The notes beneath the pieces were generated by a model. It saw only the letters and a program-made list of their open reading frames with translations. It was not told where the DNA came from and searched no databases. A DNA stretch of 64,000 nt, from the NCBI RefSeq assembly GCF_000971475.1, contig NZ_DF967539.1, positions 152,850 to 216,849 on the forward strand, written 5' to 3'. The translations under genes and the position numbers were made by a program. This DNA is from Sulfuricella sp. T08 (lineage in GTDB: Bacteria; Pseudomonadota; Gammaproteobacteria; Burkholderiales; Sulfuricellaceae). Positions 10,328-19,198 of the stretch are shown in pieces; position 1 is the first letter of the stretch, and every line of letters starts with the position of its first letter.

Positions 10328-12052
10328 ATGAAATTTAAATATCTCTTGCTGGCTCCCGCCGCGCTGGTTGCTGCCGGGTGCGCCCAACTGTCGCCGAAAG
10401 AAGCCGTTCAGCCCGTCGTTGAGCCGGAGCGTGCAGAACGAAGCCCGGTGCTGCCCAATGTCAACTTGACCAACCCACTTCTGTTCCAGTACCTGGTTTC
10501 TGAGGTCGCCGGACAGCGTGGCGATATGGGGCTGGCCACCGAGGGTATGCTGGATCTGGCCAAAACCACTCGCGATCCGCGCCTGGCAAAACGGGCCACC
10601 GAGATGGCCCTGCAGTCGCGGCGCGAAGCTCCGGCACTGGAGGCGGCCACGCTGTGGCAACAGATCGACCCGGACGAAGCCCAGGCGCGGCAGGCCGTGG
10701 CGGCAATACTGCTGAACAGCGGTCGCCTGCAGGAAGCCAAGCCCCATCTGGAGAAATTGCTGGCAGGAGAAGGCGACAAAGTTGGCGGGGCGCTGCTGCA
10801 TTTGAATCAGATGCTGTCGCGGCAGAAGGATAAGCCGGCTACCTTGGCTCTGGTGCAGGAATTGGCCGCGCCCTATCTGAATCGCGCCGAAGCGCATTTC
10901 ACAATTGCCTATGCGGCATGGAGTGCCGGCCAGGACGAACTGGCGCTGCGTGAAATTCGTGAAGCAAGCCAGCTTCGTTCCGGTTGGGAGGCGGCGGTGC
11001 TGTTCCAGGGGCAGTTGCTGCAGCGTACCTCCATCTCCGAGACGCTGGAGTTTTACCGGAGCCTGCTGGGCGAATATCCCAAAATGCAGGATGTGCGACT
11101 GGCTTATGCCCGTTTGCTGGTGAGCGACCGCCAATACGTCGAGGCGCGTGCCCAGTTTGAAAAGCTGCTCAACGATCTGCCCGGAAATCCCGAAGTGAGC
11201 TTGTCGGTCGGCCTGCTGGCGATGCAGCTCAAGGATTACGACGCTGCAGAAAAACACCTGAAACAGGCGCTGGCCGGCCAATATCGCGATGAAGCCATGG
11301 TGCGTATGTATCTCGGCCAGTTGTTCGATGAACGTGAACGTTATGACGAAGCCGCAGACTGGTATGGTTCGGTCGGTCGGGGGGAGCAGTATGTTCCCGC
11401 GCAAATCCGTCGTGCGGCCATGCTGGCCAAACAGGGCAAGCTTTCGGAGGCACGTCAGTACCTCAGGCAGATCCCGGTGCTGAACAATCAGCAACGGGTT
11501 CAGGTTGTCGTGGCGGAGGCGCATCTGTTGCGGGATGCCAAGGCTTATGACGAGGCCTTTGAATTATTGGGCAAGGCGCTGGAGAAGCTGCCGAATTATC
11601 CTGATCTGCTCTACGACCATGCGATGGCGGCGGAAAAACTGGGCAAGATCGACGTTCTCGAGCAGGACCTGCGCAAGCTGATCCAGATCAAGCCCGATTA
11701 CGCCCATGCCTACAATGCGTTGGGATACACTCTGGCGGATCGCACCGAGCGGCTGGATGAGGCGCGGCAGCTGATCGAAAAGGCGCTTGAGCTGGCGCCG
11801 GATGACTTTTTTATCATGGACAGTCTGGGCTGGGTGCATTACCGCATGGGGCAACTCGACAAGGCGGAAGACACCCTGAGGCGCGCCTACACCGGCCAGC
11901 ACGATGCGGAAATCGCGGCGCACCTTGGCGAAGTCCTATGGGCCAGGGGCAAGCGTGAAGAGGCAGAAAAAATCTGGCGCGATGCCCTGAAGGAAAATCC
12001 CGGGCACGAAACGCTTTTGAATGTCATTAACAAATTTATTCCTGCAAAGTAG
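10328..12052 (+). CDS. TPR-repeat lipoprotein
   Basis: 574 residues from the ATG at 10328 (a GTG three bases earlier is possible). The N-terminus has a lipoprotein signal with lipobox VAAGC, so it is probably outer-membrane anchored. The rest is built of TPR-type helical pairs, for example AKPHLEKLL, AEKHLKQAL and DEARQLIEKALELAPDDFFIMDSLGWVHYRMG. Such proteins act as scaffolds. Its place before lolB fits a role in envelope assembly, but that is inference. The repeat element just upstream leaves no strong ribosome-binding site. Confidence 0.85.
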   Translation: MKFKYLLLAPAALVAAGCAQLSPKEAVQPVVEPERAERSPVLPNVNLTNPLLFQYLVSEVAGQRGDMGLATEGMLDLAKTTRDPRLAKRATEMALQSRREAPALEAATLWQQIDPDEAQARQAVAAILLNSGRLQEAKPHLEKLLAGEGDKVGGALLHLNQMLSRQKDKPATLALVQELAAPYLNRAEAHFTIAYAAWSAGQDELALREIREASQLRSGWEAAVLFQGQLLQRTSISETLEFYRSLLGEYPKMQDVRLAYARLLVSDRQYVEARAQFEKLLNDLPGNPEVSLSVGLLAMQLKDYDAAEKHLKQALAGQYRDEAMVRMYLGQLFDERERYDEAADWYGSVGRGEQYVPAQIRRAAMLAKQGKLSEARQYLRQIPVLNNQQRVQVVVAEAHLLRDAKAYDEAFELLGKALEKLPNYPDLLYDHAMAAEKLGKIDVLEQDLRKLIQIKPDYAHAYNALGYTLADRTERLDEARQLIEKALELAPDDFFIMDSLGWVHYRMGQLDKAEDTLRRAYTGQHDAEIAAHLGEVLWARGKREEAEKIWRDALKENPGHETLLNVINKFIPAK

Positions 12053-12054
12053 TG

Positions 12055-12107
12055 CGGTGCGGTGAGGGGTGAGGCGGAAAGCCAAACCCCCACCGCACCG
12101 TTTTTTT
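12055..12107 (+). terminator. Rho-independent terminator after TPR lipoprotein gene
   Basis: The arms 12055-12070 (cggtgcggtgaggggt) and 12086-12100 (acccccaccgcaccg) pair with one mismatch and are followed by seven T (12101-12107). It starts 3 bp after the stop codon and separates this gene from lolB. Confidence 0.85.
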
Positions 12108-12155
12108 GACTTTTCCCCTCACGCCTTGCCCCGCATCCCTCACCGATTTTTGAGA

Positions 12156-12761
12156 ATGACAAATCTGCGATTTACCGGTTTATTCGTTGCCAGTTGTTTT
12201 TCCATGCTGCTATGGGGTTGCGCTGAACTACCAGTGCCGCCGCCCGAGCTTGAATCCGCTGCCCGCCCACAGGCCGACATCAGTGCCGATGGCTTGTTCC
12301 GGCTGGCAGGCCGGATCGGCGTGGCGCACAACGGGGAAAGTTTTTCCGGTTCGCTGCGGTGGAGTCACGGCGCCGGGGATGACGAGATTTTCATCCTTTC
12401 CCCGTTGGGGCAGGGTGTCGCCCGGATTGTGAGCAATTCTGCCGGCGCCTCGCTGGAGACCGCAGAGGGGCAGGGTTACCGTGCCGCGGATGTGGAAAGC
12501 CTGACTGAGGAAGTGCTGGGCTGGCGTCTGCCGGCACGCGGCCTGCAATACTGGGTGATGGGCCGCACTGCACCGGACAGTGCGGCAGAAAGAGAGTTGG
12601 ACGATAATATGCAGCTTCGTACCCTGCGTCAGGATGGCTGGCGCGTCGATTATCTCGGTTACCGGATGGTGCAGGGGATCTTGTTGCCAGCCAAGCTTGA
12701 GGTGACGCTGGACGAGCGCCTGCGGGTCCGGTTGGTGATCGATGACTGGGTGCTGCCGTGA
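12156..12761 (+). CDS. lolB: Outer-membrane lipoprotein receptor LolB
   Basis: 201 residues from the ATG at 12156. The signal peptide ends in the lipobox LLWGC. The domain FRLAGRIGVAHNGESFSGSLRW and the C-terminal LPAKLEVTLDERLRVRLVIDDW match LolB, which takes lipoproteins from LolA and inserts them in the outer membrane. An open frame continues upstream to 12069 but runs through the terminator and lacks a signal, so it was not used. The stop overlaps the GTG of ispE by 4 bp; lolB-ispE coupling is common in this class. Confidence 0.92.
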   Translation: MTNLRFTGLFVASCFSMLLWGCAELPVPPPELESAARPQADISADGLFRLAGRIGVAHNGESFSGSLRWSHGAGDDEIFILSPLGQGVARIVSNSAGASLETAEGQGYRAADVESLTEEVLGWRLPARGLQYWVMGRTAPDSAAERELDDNMQLRTLRQDGWRVDYLGYRMVQGILLPAKLEVTLDERLRVRLVIDDWVLP

Positions 12762-13606
12762 CCACTACCTTTCCCGCCCCGGCCAAACTGAACCTGTTTC
12801 TGCATGTGGTGGGCCGGCGGTCGGACGGCTACCATTTATTGCAAACGGTGTTTCGTTTTGTCGATTACGGCGATAGCCTTTCTTTTACTGTCCGCGATGA
12901 TGGCGTGATCCGGCGGGTCAATCCGCTACCCGGCCTGGATCCGGAACAGGATCTTACCGTGCGCGCTGCGCGTCTGCTGCAGCGGGAAACCGGATGCCGT
13001 CTGGGTGCGGATATCGTCCTGGAGAAGCGTTTGCCGATGGGCGGCGGCCTGGGTGGGGGCAGTTCCGACGCTGCTACTACGCTGCTGGTTCTGAATCGCT
13101 TGTGGAACCTGAATCTCGGCCGCCAGATGTTGCAGGAACTGGGTTTGCACCTGGGTGCTGACGTGCCGGCATTCGTGTTCGGCGAGAGCGCTTTTGCCGA
13201 GGGAGTGGGAGAAAAGCTCCAGCCGGTGGCGCTTCCGTCTGCCTGGTATGTGGTGTTGGTGCCGCCGGTGGCAGTATCCACGGTAGAGATTTTTACCAGC
13301 AGGGAATTGACACGCGATACGAAACCTATCAAAATGTCGGACTTTTCAACGGGCTGCGGAAGGCTGGATCAACTAAAAAATGATCTGGAGCCTGTGGTGT
13401 GCCGGAAGTACCCGCAGGTTGCCGAGTGTCTGGATTGGCTCAAGGCCTTCGGCGATGCCAGGATGACCGGATCGGGAGCGTGTGTTTTTGCCACGTTCTC
13501 GAGCGAGGAAGAGGCGCGCAGAGTGTTTTCCACGAAGCCGGCGCAGATGGCCGGTTTTGTAGCAAAGGGCCTGGATAGGCACCCTTTGTACGATTTTATA
13601 AGTTAA
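12758..13606 (+). CDS. ispE: 4-diphosphocytidyl-2-C-methyl-D-erythritol kinase
   Basis: 282 residues. PAPAKLNLFLHVVGRRSDGYH is the substrate-binding N-terminal motif with the catalytic Lys. PMGGGLGGGSSDAATTL is the GHMP-kinase ATP loop, and MTGSGACVFATF the third GHMP motif. It phosphorylates CDP-methylerythritol in the MEP isoprenoid pathway. The start is a GTG overlapping the lolB stop. The TAA stop is directly followed by the first base of tRNA-Gln, without a spacer. Confidence 0.96.
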   Translation: MTTTFPAPAKLNLFLHVVGRRSDGYHLLQTVFRFVDYGDSLSFTVRDDGVIRRVNPLPGLDPEQDLTVRAARLLQRETGCRLGADIVLEKRLPMGGGLGGGSSDAATTLLVLNRLWNLNLGRQMLQELGLHLGADVPAFVFGESAFAEGVGEKLQPVALPSAWYVVLVPPVAVSTVEIFTSRELTRDTKPIKMSDFSTGCGRLDQLKNDLEPVVCRKYPQVAECLDWLKAFGDARMTGSGACVFATFSSEEEARRVFSTKPAQMAGFVAKGLDRHPLYDFIS

Positions 13607-13681
13607 TGGGGAGTCGCCAAGTGGTAAGGCACTGGATTTTGATTCCAGCATTCGTAGGTTCGATCCCTACCTCCCCAGCCA
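13607..13681 (+). tRNA. tRNA-Gln (anticodon TTG)
   Basis: A full cloverleaf can be drawn: acceptor TGGGGAG with CTCCCCA, D arm, anticodon arm CTGGA-TTTTGAT-TCCAG with anticodon TTG, and T arm GTAGG-TTCGATC-CCTAC. The terminal CCA (13679-13681) is encoded. It reads CAA and CAG. It directly abuts the ispE stop and precedes prs, the usual order in betaproteobacteria, so it is probably cut from a lolB-ispE transcript or the prs leader. Confidence 0.97.
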
Positions 13682-13746
13682 GTTGTAATCCAAACCGGTA
13701 GGGACGTCGCATGCGCCGTCCCTACGTTTGTTTTTAAGGGCGCGTC

Positions 13747-14697
13747 ATGGCATACGGCAGCATGATGGTTTTCACCGGTAACGCAAATCCCCGGCTTGCC
13801 GAGGAGGTGGTGAAACATCTCAATCTTCGCCTTGGGCGAGCGACGGTCGGTCGTTTCAGCGACGGCGAGGTGATGATCGAGATCCTCGAGAACGTGCGCG
13901 GCAAGGACGTATTCGTGCTGCAGTCGACCTGCACCCCGACCAATGACACCCTGATGGAAGTTCTGGTGATGGTGGATGCGCTCAAGCGCTCCTCGGCCGG
14001 ACGCATTACCGCGGCCATTCCTTACCTGGGCTATGCGCGCCAGGATCGCAGGCCGCGCTCGGCGCGCGTTGCGATCACCGCCAAGGTGGTGGCGAACATG
14101 CTTACCAGCGCCGGCGTGGATCGTCTGCTGACCATGGACCTGCATGCTGACCAGATTCAGGGATTTTTTGATATTCCGGTGGACAATGTCTACGCCGCGC
14201 CGATTCTGCTCGGCGATGTGTGGAAGCAGCATTACGAGAACCTGATTGTGGTATCACCCGACGTCGGCGGTGTGGTGCGTGCCCGTGCACTAGCCAAACG
14301 TCTTGACGTGGATCTGGCGATCATCGACAAACGCCGTCCCAAGCCCAACGTCGCCAAGGTGATGCACATCATCGGCGACGTCCGGGGCCGCACTTGCGTG
14401 CTGATGGACGATCTGGTCGATACCGCCAACACCCTGTGCGAGGCCGCTTCGGCCTTGAAAGAGCACGGCGCGGAAAAAGTGGTGGCGTATTGTACCCACC
14501 CGGTGCTATCCGGTCCGGCGGTGGAGCGCATCATGAGTTCGCATCTGGACGAGCTGGTGGTGACTGACACCATCCCGTTGCACGATGAAGCCAAAAATTG
14601 CAGCCGCATCCGCCAGCTTTCCATTGCGGAACTGATGGCCGAAACGATGCGCCGGATCAGCAACGAGGATTCGGTCAGCTCGCTGTTCATGGAATAA
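13747..14697 (+). CDS. prs: Ribose-phosphate pyrophosphokinase
   Basis: 316 residues, full length. [19 protein letters not shown] at the start, [19 protein letters not shown] in the ATP/flexible-loop region, [17 protein letters not shown] and the PRPP-binding loop [13 protein letters not shown] are all present. It makes PRPP from ribose 5-phosphate and ATP for nucleotide, histidine and tryptophan synthesis. It lies between tRNA-Gln and rplY. Confidence 0.97.
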   Translation: MAYGSMMVFTGNANPRLAEEVVKHLNLRLGRATVGRFSDGEVMIEILENVRGKDVFVLQSTCTPTNDTLMEVLVMVDALKRSSAGRITAAIPYLGYARQDRRPRSARVAITAKVVANMLTSAGVDRLLTMDLHADQIQGFFDIPVDNVYAAPILLGDVWKQHYENLIVVSPDVGGVVRARALAKRLDVDLAIIDKRRPKPNVAKVMHIIGDVRGRTCVLMDDLVDTANTLCEAASALKEHGAEKVVAYCTHPVLSGPAVERIMSSHLDELVVTDTIPLHDEAKNCSRIRQLSIAELMAETMRRISNEDSVSSLFME

Positions 14698-14801
14698 TTT
14701 TTTGTGGAGCCGCGAAGCCGATTTAAAACCGGCTAAACTGGCTCTGCGCAAACCGAATGCTGCCTGGTCGCGGGCGGCATTTTAACTTTAGGAGCATCAA
14801 C

Positions 14802-15428
14802 ATGAAAATCGAAATCAGCGCAACCGCGCGTACGCTACAGGGAACGGGTGCGAGCCGCCGCCTGCGTCGCACGGGTCGTATCCCGGCAGTTGTTTATGGT
14901 GGTGACAAAGTTGCTGCAGCCATCGAACTGGACCACAAAGAAGTGTTCTACAAACTGAAGAACGAGGCCTTTCACGCCACGATCCTGTCGTTGAACCTCG
15001 ACGGCAAGGCCGAGCAGGTGCTGCTGCGTGACTACCAGATGCACCCATTCCGCCCGGTAGTGATGCACGTGGACTTCCAGCGCGTTAACCCGAAAGAGAA
15101 GATTCACATCAAGGTGCCGCTGCATTTCTCCAATGCCGACATCGCTCCTGGCGTGAAGCTTTCTGCCGGTATCGTCAGCCACATCATCACCGAAGTGGAC
15201 GTGGCCTGCCTGCCGAAGGACCTGCCCGAGTTCATCGAAGTGGATCTGGCCAACCTGGCTGCCGGTCACTCGATACACCTGTCCGAGCTGAAACTGGCCA
15301 AGGGCATCGAACTGATCCCGCTGACCAAAGGCGAAGATCTGGCTGTGGCGACGATCACCATTCCGCGCGGTGCTGTGGAAGCGGCAGCAGCGGCAGAAGC
15401 GGCAGAAGCGACCGAAGCCAAGGCGTAA
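14802..15428 (+). CDS. rplY: 50S ribosomal protein L25/general stress protein Ctc
   Basis: 208 residues from the ATG at 14802, preceded by the ribosome-binding site tttaggagc; the longer frame from 14757 lacks one. The N-terminal L25 domain ([21 protein letters not shown]) binds 5S rRNA and is followed by the CTC-type C-terminal domain ([16 protein letters not shown]). The tail is Ala/Glu-rich. The long two-domain form is usual outside the enterics. Confidence 0.96.
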   Translation: MKIEISATARTLQGTGASRRLRRTGRIPAVVYGGDKVAAAIELDHKEVFYKLKNEAFHATILSLNLDGKAEQVLLRDYQMHPFRPVVMHVDFQRVNPKEKIHIKVPLHFSNADIAPGVKLSAGIVSHIITEVDVACLPKDLPEFIEVDLANLAAGHSIHLSELKLAKGIELIPLTKGEDLAVATITIPRGAVEAAAAAEAAEATEAKA

Positions 15429-15462
15429 GCCACTTCGCAGCTGCTTGGCTGCTTGTAAGGAG

Positions 15463-15508
15463 CCCGTCGAGCATACGACCTTTATGGGGTGCGCTCGGCG
15501 GGTTTTTT
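15463..15508 (+). terminator. Rho-independent terminator after rplY
   Basis: The arms cccgtcgagc (15463-15472) and gctcggcggg (15493-15502) pair with one G-T wobble and are followed by six T. It ends 16 bp before the pth start codon, so pth probably relies on read-through or a promoter within the hairpin region. Confidence 0.82.
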
Positions 15509-15524
15509 CATTTGTGGATGGGAA

Positions 15525-16121
15525 ATGACGACAGGAATCCGCCTGATTGTGGGCTTGGGAAATCCGGGACGGGAGTACGAAGCCACCCGGCACAATGCCG
15601 GTTTCTGGTGGGTGGATGCCGTTGCCGCGGGAAAATCCGCCTGCTTCAAGCCTGAAAAAAAGTTTCATGGCCTGGCCGCACGGCTCGCCGTCAACAATCG
15701 CGAGGTCTGGCTGCTGAAGCCGGAAACCTTCATGAATCTAAGCGGTCGTGCCGTCAGCGCACTGGCCGGTTTTTACAAGATCACCCCGGACGAGATCCTG
15801 GTGGTGCACGACGAGCTCGATTTGCCGCCAGGCACGGTGCGCCTGAAAAAAGGTGGCGGTCATGGCGGACATAACGGCCTCAAGGACATCATTGCCCAAC
15901 TCGGCACGCCGGATTTCTGGCGCCTTCGCCTGGGTATCGGTCATCCTGGCGACCGCGACGCAGTGGTGAACTTCGTGCTCAATGCGCCGCAGCGCGCAGA
16001 GCAGGAGTTGATCGACGCCGCCGTCGATACCAGCCTCGCTGGGCTGCCGCAACTGCTGTCGGGGGACTTTCCCGCCGCGATGATCAAGCTGCATACCAAA
16101 CCGAAATCGGAAGGCGCTTGA
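15525..16121 (+). CDS. pth: Peptidyl-tRNA hydrolase
   Basis: 198 residues from the ATG at 15525. [21 protein letters not shown] holds the catalytic His (about residue 21), PETFMNLSG and HDELDLPPG are conserved, and [14 protein letters not shown] forms the tRNA-binding loop. It releases tRNA from peptidyl-tRNA that dropped off ribosomes. The gene order rplY-pth-ychF is classic. A pseudouridine synthase gene follows after 7 bp. Confidence 0.96.
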   Translation: MTTGIRLIVGLGNPGREYEATRHNAGFWWVDAVAAGKSACFKPEKKFHGLAARLAVNNREVWLLKPETFMNLSGRAVSALAGFYKITPDEILVVHDELDLPPGTVRLKKGGGHGGHNGLKDIIAQLGTPDFWRLRLGIGHPGDRDAVVNFVLNAPQRAEQELIDAAVDTSLAGLPQLLSGDFPAAMIKLHTKPKSEGA

Positions 16122-16128
16122 GGACTCC

Positions 16129-16848
16129 ATGAGCAAGCTGACACTCGACCGCATCCTCCAATCCCAGGGCTTTGGCACCCGCAAGGGTTGCCAGCAGATG
16201 ATCGAAGCGGGTGAGGTTTCGATTGCCGGCGCATGCATTACCAACTCTCGCGCCACATTTGAAACCGAGGCTCTTGAGTTTGTCGTTTATGGCGAACCAT
16301 GGGTTTACCGCGAGCATGTCTATATCGCGCTGAACAAGCCCGCCAATTTTGAGTGTTCCAGGAAGCCCAGCCACCACCCCGGCGTGCTGACCCTTTTGCC
16401 GGAACAATTTACCTGGCGTGATGTGCAGCCGGTGGGGCGTCTCGATCACGACACCACCGGGATATTGTTGATGTCGGATGACGGCTCTTTTATTCATGCC
16501 CAGTCGTCCCCCAAGCGGCACGTCCCCAAGGTTTATGCGGCCACCACGCACGATCCGGTGACGCCCGAGCTGGTCGAGCAGCTGCTGGCCGGCGTGAAAC
16601 TGCACGATGAGCCCGCACCGCTGGCAGCGTTGACCTGCCGCAAGCTGTCCGAGCACCAGCTGGAGATCGTGCTGGTGCAGGGCAAGTACCATCAGGTCAA
16701 GCGCATGCTGGCTGCCGCTGGCAACCATTGCACTGCCTTGCGTCGCTCGGCGATTGGCAATTTAACGCTGGATGCGCTGGAGCTGAAAGAGGGTGAATGG
16801 TGTTATCTGGACGAAGTGCAGCGGGCATTGCTGGTGCCTGGCGTGTGA
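16129..16848 (+). CDS. rsuA: RsuA-family 16S rRNA pseudouridine synthase
   Basis: 239 residues. It has an N-terminal S4 RNA-binding domain (LDRILQSQGFGTRKGCQQMIEAG) and a catalytic domain with VGRLDHDTTGILLMSDDG, whose Asp after RL is the nucleophile. LNKPANFECSRKPSHHPGVLTLL resembles RsuA, which makes pseudouridine 516 of 16S rRNA. The related RluE/RluF family cannot be excluded. It is inserted between pth and ychF on the same strand. Confidence 0.85.
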   Translation: MSKLTLDRILQSQGFGTRKGCQQMIEAGEVSIAGACITNSRATFETEALEFVVYGEPWVYREHVYIALNKPANFECSRKPSHHPGVLTLLPEQFTWRDVQPVGRLDHDTTGILLMSDDGSFIHAQSSPKRHVPKVYAATTHDPVTPELVEQLLAGVKLHDEPAPLAALTCRKLSEHQLEIVLVQGKYHQVKRMLAAAGNHCTALRRSAIGNLTLDALELKEGEWCYLDEVQRALLVPGV

Positions 16849-16904
16849 GGGTTATAATGGCTGTTTGGTTTGCCTGGAAGTGAATTGATAATTAAAGGAT
16901 TTTC

Positions 16905-17996
16905 ATGAGTTTGAAATGCGGAATCGTCGGACTGCCCAACGTGGGCAAGTCCACCTTGTTCAACGCCATCACCAGCGCCGGAATTGCAGCGGAAAATTAC
17001 CCTTTCTGCACGATCGAGCCCAACGTCGGCATCGTTGAAGTGCCAGACCCGCGCATCGATGCACTGTCGGCAATCGTCAAGCCGCAGAAGGTGCAGCATG
17101 CCGTGGTCGAATTTGTTGACATTGCCGGCCTGGTGGCGGGCGCGTCCAAGGGCGAGGGCCTGGGCAACAAGTTCCTCGCCAATATCCGCGAGACCGATGC
17201 GATTGCTCACGTGGTGCGCTGCTTCATCAACGAAAACGTGGTGCACGTGGCAGGCAAAGTGGACCCGATTTCCGACATCGAAGTGATTAACACCGAGTTG
17301 GCACTGGCCGACCTGGAAACCGTCGAGAAGGCGTTCATGCGCTATAACAAGGCGGCCAAGACCGGCGACAAGGAGGCGGTCCAGGTGCTTGCCCTGCTGG
17401 AAAGAGTGCGGGCACACCTGGATCAGGGGCAGCCGGTGCGTGCGCTGGTTCAGACAGTCGAAGAGCGGGAACTGCTCAAGCCACTGTGCCTGATGACCGC
17501 CAAGCCCACCATGTACATTGCCAACGTGGACGAGAACGGATTCGACAACAACGCTATGCTGGCCAAGGTGGAAGAATTCGCCAAGCGCGAGAATGCGCCG
17601 GTGGTCGCGATCTGCGCCGCGATGGAAGGCGAGATCGCCGACCTGGAAGATGAAGACAAAAAAGCTTTCCTGGCCGACATGGGGCTGGACGAGCCGGGCC
17701 TGAACCGCGTCATCCGTGCCACCTACAAGCTGCTGGGCCTGGAGACCTATTTTACCGCCGGGGTCAAGGAAGTGCGGGCCTGGACCATCCACGCCGGCGA
17801 TACCGCGCCGCAGGCCGCGGGCGTGATTCACACCGACTTCGAGCATGGCTTCATTCGAGCCGAAGTGATCAGCTTCGACGATTTCGTTGCCTGCAAGGGC
17901 GAGCAGGGCGCGAAAGAAGCCGGAAAAATGCGCCTTGAAGGTAAGGAATACATCGTGCACGACGGCGACGTAATGCACTTCAGGTTCAACGTTTGA
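16905..17996 (+). CDS. ychF: Redox-regulated ATPase YchF
   Basis: 363 residues, the family length. [15 protein letters not shown] is the P-loop, [25 protein letters not shown] the switch region, and the base-recognition motif is NVDEN in place of NKxD, the change that gives YchF its ATP preference. The C-terminal TGS domain ends [16 protein letters not shown]...[11 protein letters not shown]. YchF is a ribosome-associated Obg-family protein linked to oxidative stress. It starts 56 bp after the previous gene. Confidence 0.96.
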   Translation: MSLKCGIVGLPNVGKSTLFNAITSAGIAAENYPFCTIEPNVGIVEVPDPRIDALSAIVKPQKVQHAVVEFVDIAGLVAGASKGEGLGNKFLANIRETDAIAHVVRCFINENVVHVAGKVDPISDIEVINTELALADLETVEKAFMRYNKAAKTGDKEAVQVLALLERVRAHLDQGQPVRALVQTVEERELLKPLCLMTAKPTMYIANVDENGFDNNAMLAKVEEFAKRENAPVVAICAAMEGEIADLEDEDKKAFLADMGLDEPGLNRVIRATYKLLGLETYFTAGVKEVRAWTIHAGDTAPQAAGVIHTDFEHGFIRAEVISFDDFVACKGEQGAKEAGKMRLEGKEYIVHDGDVMHFRFNV

Positions 17997-18227
17997 CAGG
18001 CTCTGACCAGGGTTTTACATACTGACCGGATGCGATGCGTACATAAGGTCTTTCCCTTGTTTGCATCTGGTCCAGGATATGTGGTGGTTTGTTGCTCTAC
18101 CCATAACGGAACTTCGTTGGAACATCCGGCGTAAAAAAACTATACTGAATAATTCCGCAGCATATATCTCCCGGCGTGACCACTCTGCGCAGCGCCGGGT
18201 GCGCGGATCCGGGTATGGAGTGAAACC

Positions 18228-18419
18228 ATGAAATACTTTCGCCACGATCGCCGCGACACAAAGCTGGAGGCCGCTGTAAACAAGGGACTGGCGGCAGCGC
18301 TGCTGATCGATGTTCCCACGGGCATCAAGATCATGAACGATGAAGGCGTCCCGCCAGAGGTCAGGACGCGGGTAATCTTTAATCCGCAACAACGCCGCGC
18401 CACAGACTGGAAACACTAG
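18228..18419 (+). CDS. Small hypothetical protein (63 residues)
   Basis: 63 residues, basic at the N-terminus (MKYFRHDRRDTKLEAAVNKG) with no membrane segment. A ribosome-binding site (tggagtg) lies 8 bp before the ATG, and codon use looks coding. It stands alone and converges with msrA across a hairpin. I do not recognise a family. Confidence 0.5.
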   Translation: MKYFRHDRRDTKLEAAVNKGLAAALLIDVPTGIKIMNDEGVPPEVRTRVIFNPQQRRATDWKH

Positions 18420-18433
18420 CCAGCATTTCCCGC

Positions 18434-18454
18434 CAGCTCAGCCCCGCTGAGCTG
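18434..18454. terminator. Hairpin between convergent genes
   Basis: A perfect 9-bp stem, cagctcagc / gctgagctg, with a 3-nt loop lies between the small gene and the end of msrA. There is no T run, so termination is only likely because of its position. Confidence 0.45.
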
Positions 18455-18463
18455 CGTCATCCT

Positions 18464-19108
18464 TTATCGAACTGACCCCGTTGGCGTGTACAACGCGGGG
18501 AATCGTTTGCGCATTTGCTCCAGCTTGGGCTTGTCGTGGATGACGATATAGGGCTGGTTGGGATGCAAGGCCAGATAGTTCTGGTGATACTCCTCGGCGG
18601 GATAGAACAGCTGCAGCGGCACGACTTGCGTGACGATAGGCCTGGAAAAAGTGCGCGCGGCGGTGAGTTGCTGGATGGTGCCTTGCGCCATTTTTTGCTG
18701 CTCGGTGCTGGTGAAAAAAATCGCCGAGCGGTATTGGTTGCCGGTATCCGGGCCTTGGCGGTTTAGCTGGGTGGGGTCGTGCGCCACGCTGAAAAACACC
18801 TGCAGCAGCTGCTGATAGGAAACCTGCTCCGGATTGAACTGGACGCGCACCGCTTCGGCATGCCCGGTATCACCGCCGCTGACTTGTCCGTAGTGCGCCG
18901 TGGCCGCGCTGCCACCCGCATAGCCGGACACCACTTCAGACACCCCCTTGATGTGCTTGAACACCGCATCCACTCCCCAGAAACAGCCGCCGGCAAATAC
19001 CGCCGTTTCCTCGGCAGGTGCAGCCGTGGCGTCAGATAGTGCGGTCAGGCTGAACAAGAGGCACAGGCTGCCGAGTAAATAGCGGCGGAAACGTTTTATG
19101 GTTGGCAT
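18464..19108 (-). CDS. msrA: Peptide methionine-S-sulfoxide reductase, exported
   Basis: 214 residues. An N-terminal Sec signal (YLLGSLCLLFSLTALSDATAA) is followed by the MsrA domain with catalytic GCFWG near residue 42, YAGGSAATAHYGQVSGGDTGHAEAV and the C-terminal EEYHQNYL. It reduces the S form of methionine sulfoxide. The signal peptide places it in the periplasm. It is the last gene of msrB-dipZ-msrA on the minus strand, where DipZ could supply electrons. Confidence 0.92.
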   Translation of the reverse strand: MPTIKRFRRYLLGSLCLLFSLTALSDATAAPAEETAVFAGGCFWGVDAVFKHIKGVSEVVSGYAGGSAATAHYGQVSGGDTGHAEAVRVQFNPEQVSYQQLLQVFFSVAHDPTQLNRQGPDTGNQYRSAIFFTSTEQQKMAQGTIQQLTAARTFSRPIVTQVVPLQLFYPAEEYHQNYLALHPNQPYIVIHDKPKLEQMRKRFPALYTPTGSVR

Positions 19109-19166
19109 GATGGAACTCCTTAAAATTAACGCGAAACTCGCGTAGCAAACTTCGCCCCTCTCTCCA

Positions 19167-19189
19167 ACTCTCTCCCGGTGGGAGAGGGT
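19167..19189. repeat. Short palindromic repeat between msrA and dipZ
   Basis: A stem ctctccc / gggagag with a 3-nt loop, extendable to 10 bp with a wobble. A related ctctccccc hairpin occurs at 39113-39133. Such palindromes are widespread intergenic repeats in proteobacteria and may stabilise or end transcripts. Confidence 0.5.
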
Positions 19190-19198
19190 TAGGCAAAA

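Noticed and set aside
12069-12155. A longer N-terminus for LolB
   Set aside because: It would run through the preceding terminator and hide the lipoprotein signal, which starts at 12156.
16803-17978. A 391-codon minus-strand open frame opposite ychF
   Set aside because: Antisense to a highly conserved gene; no ribosome site or motif.
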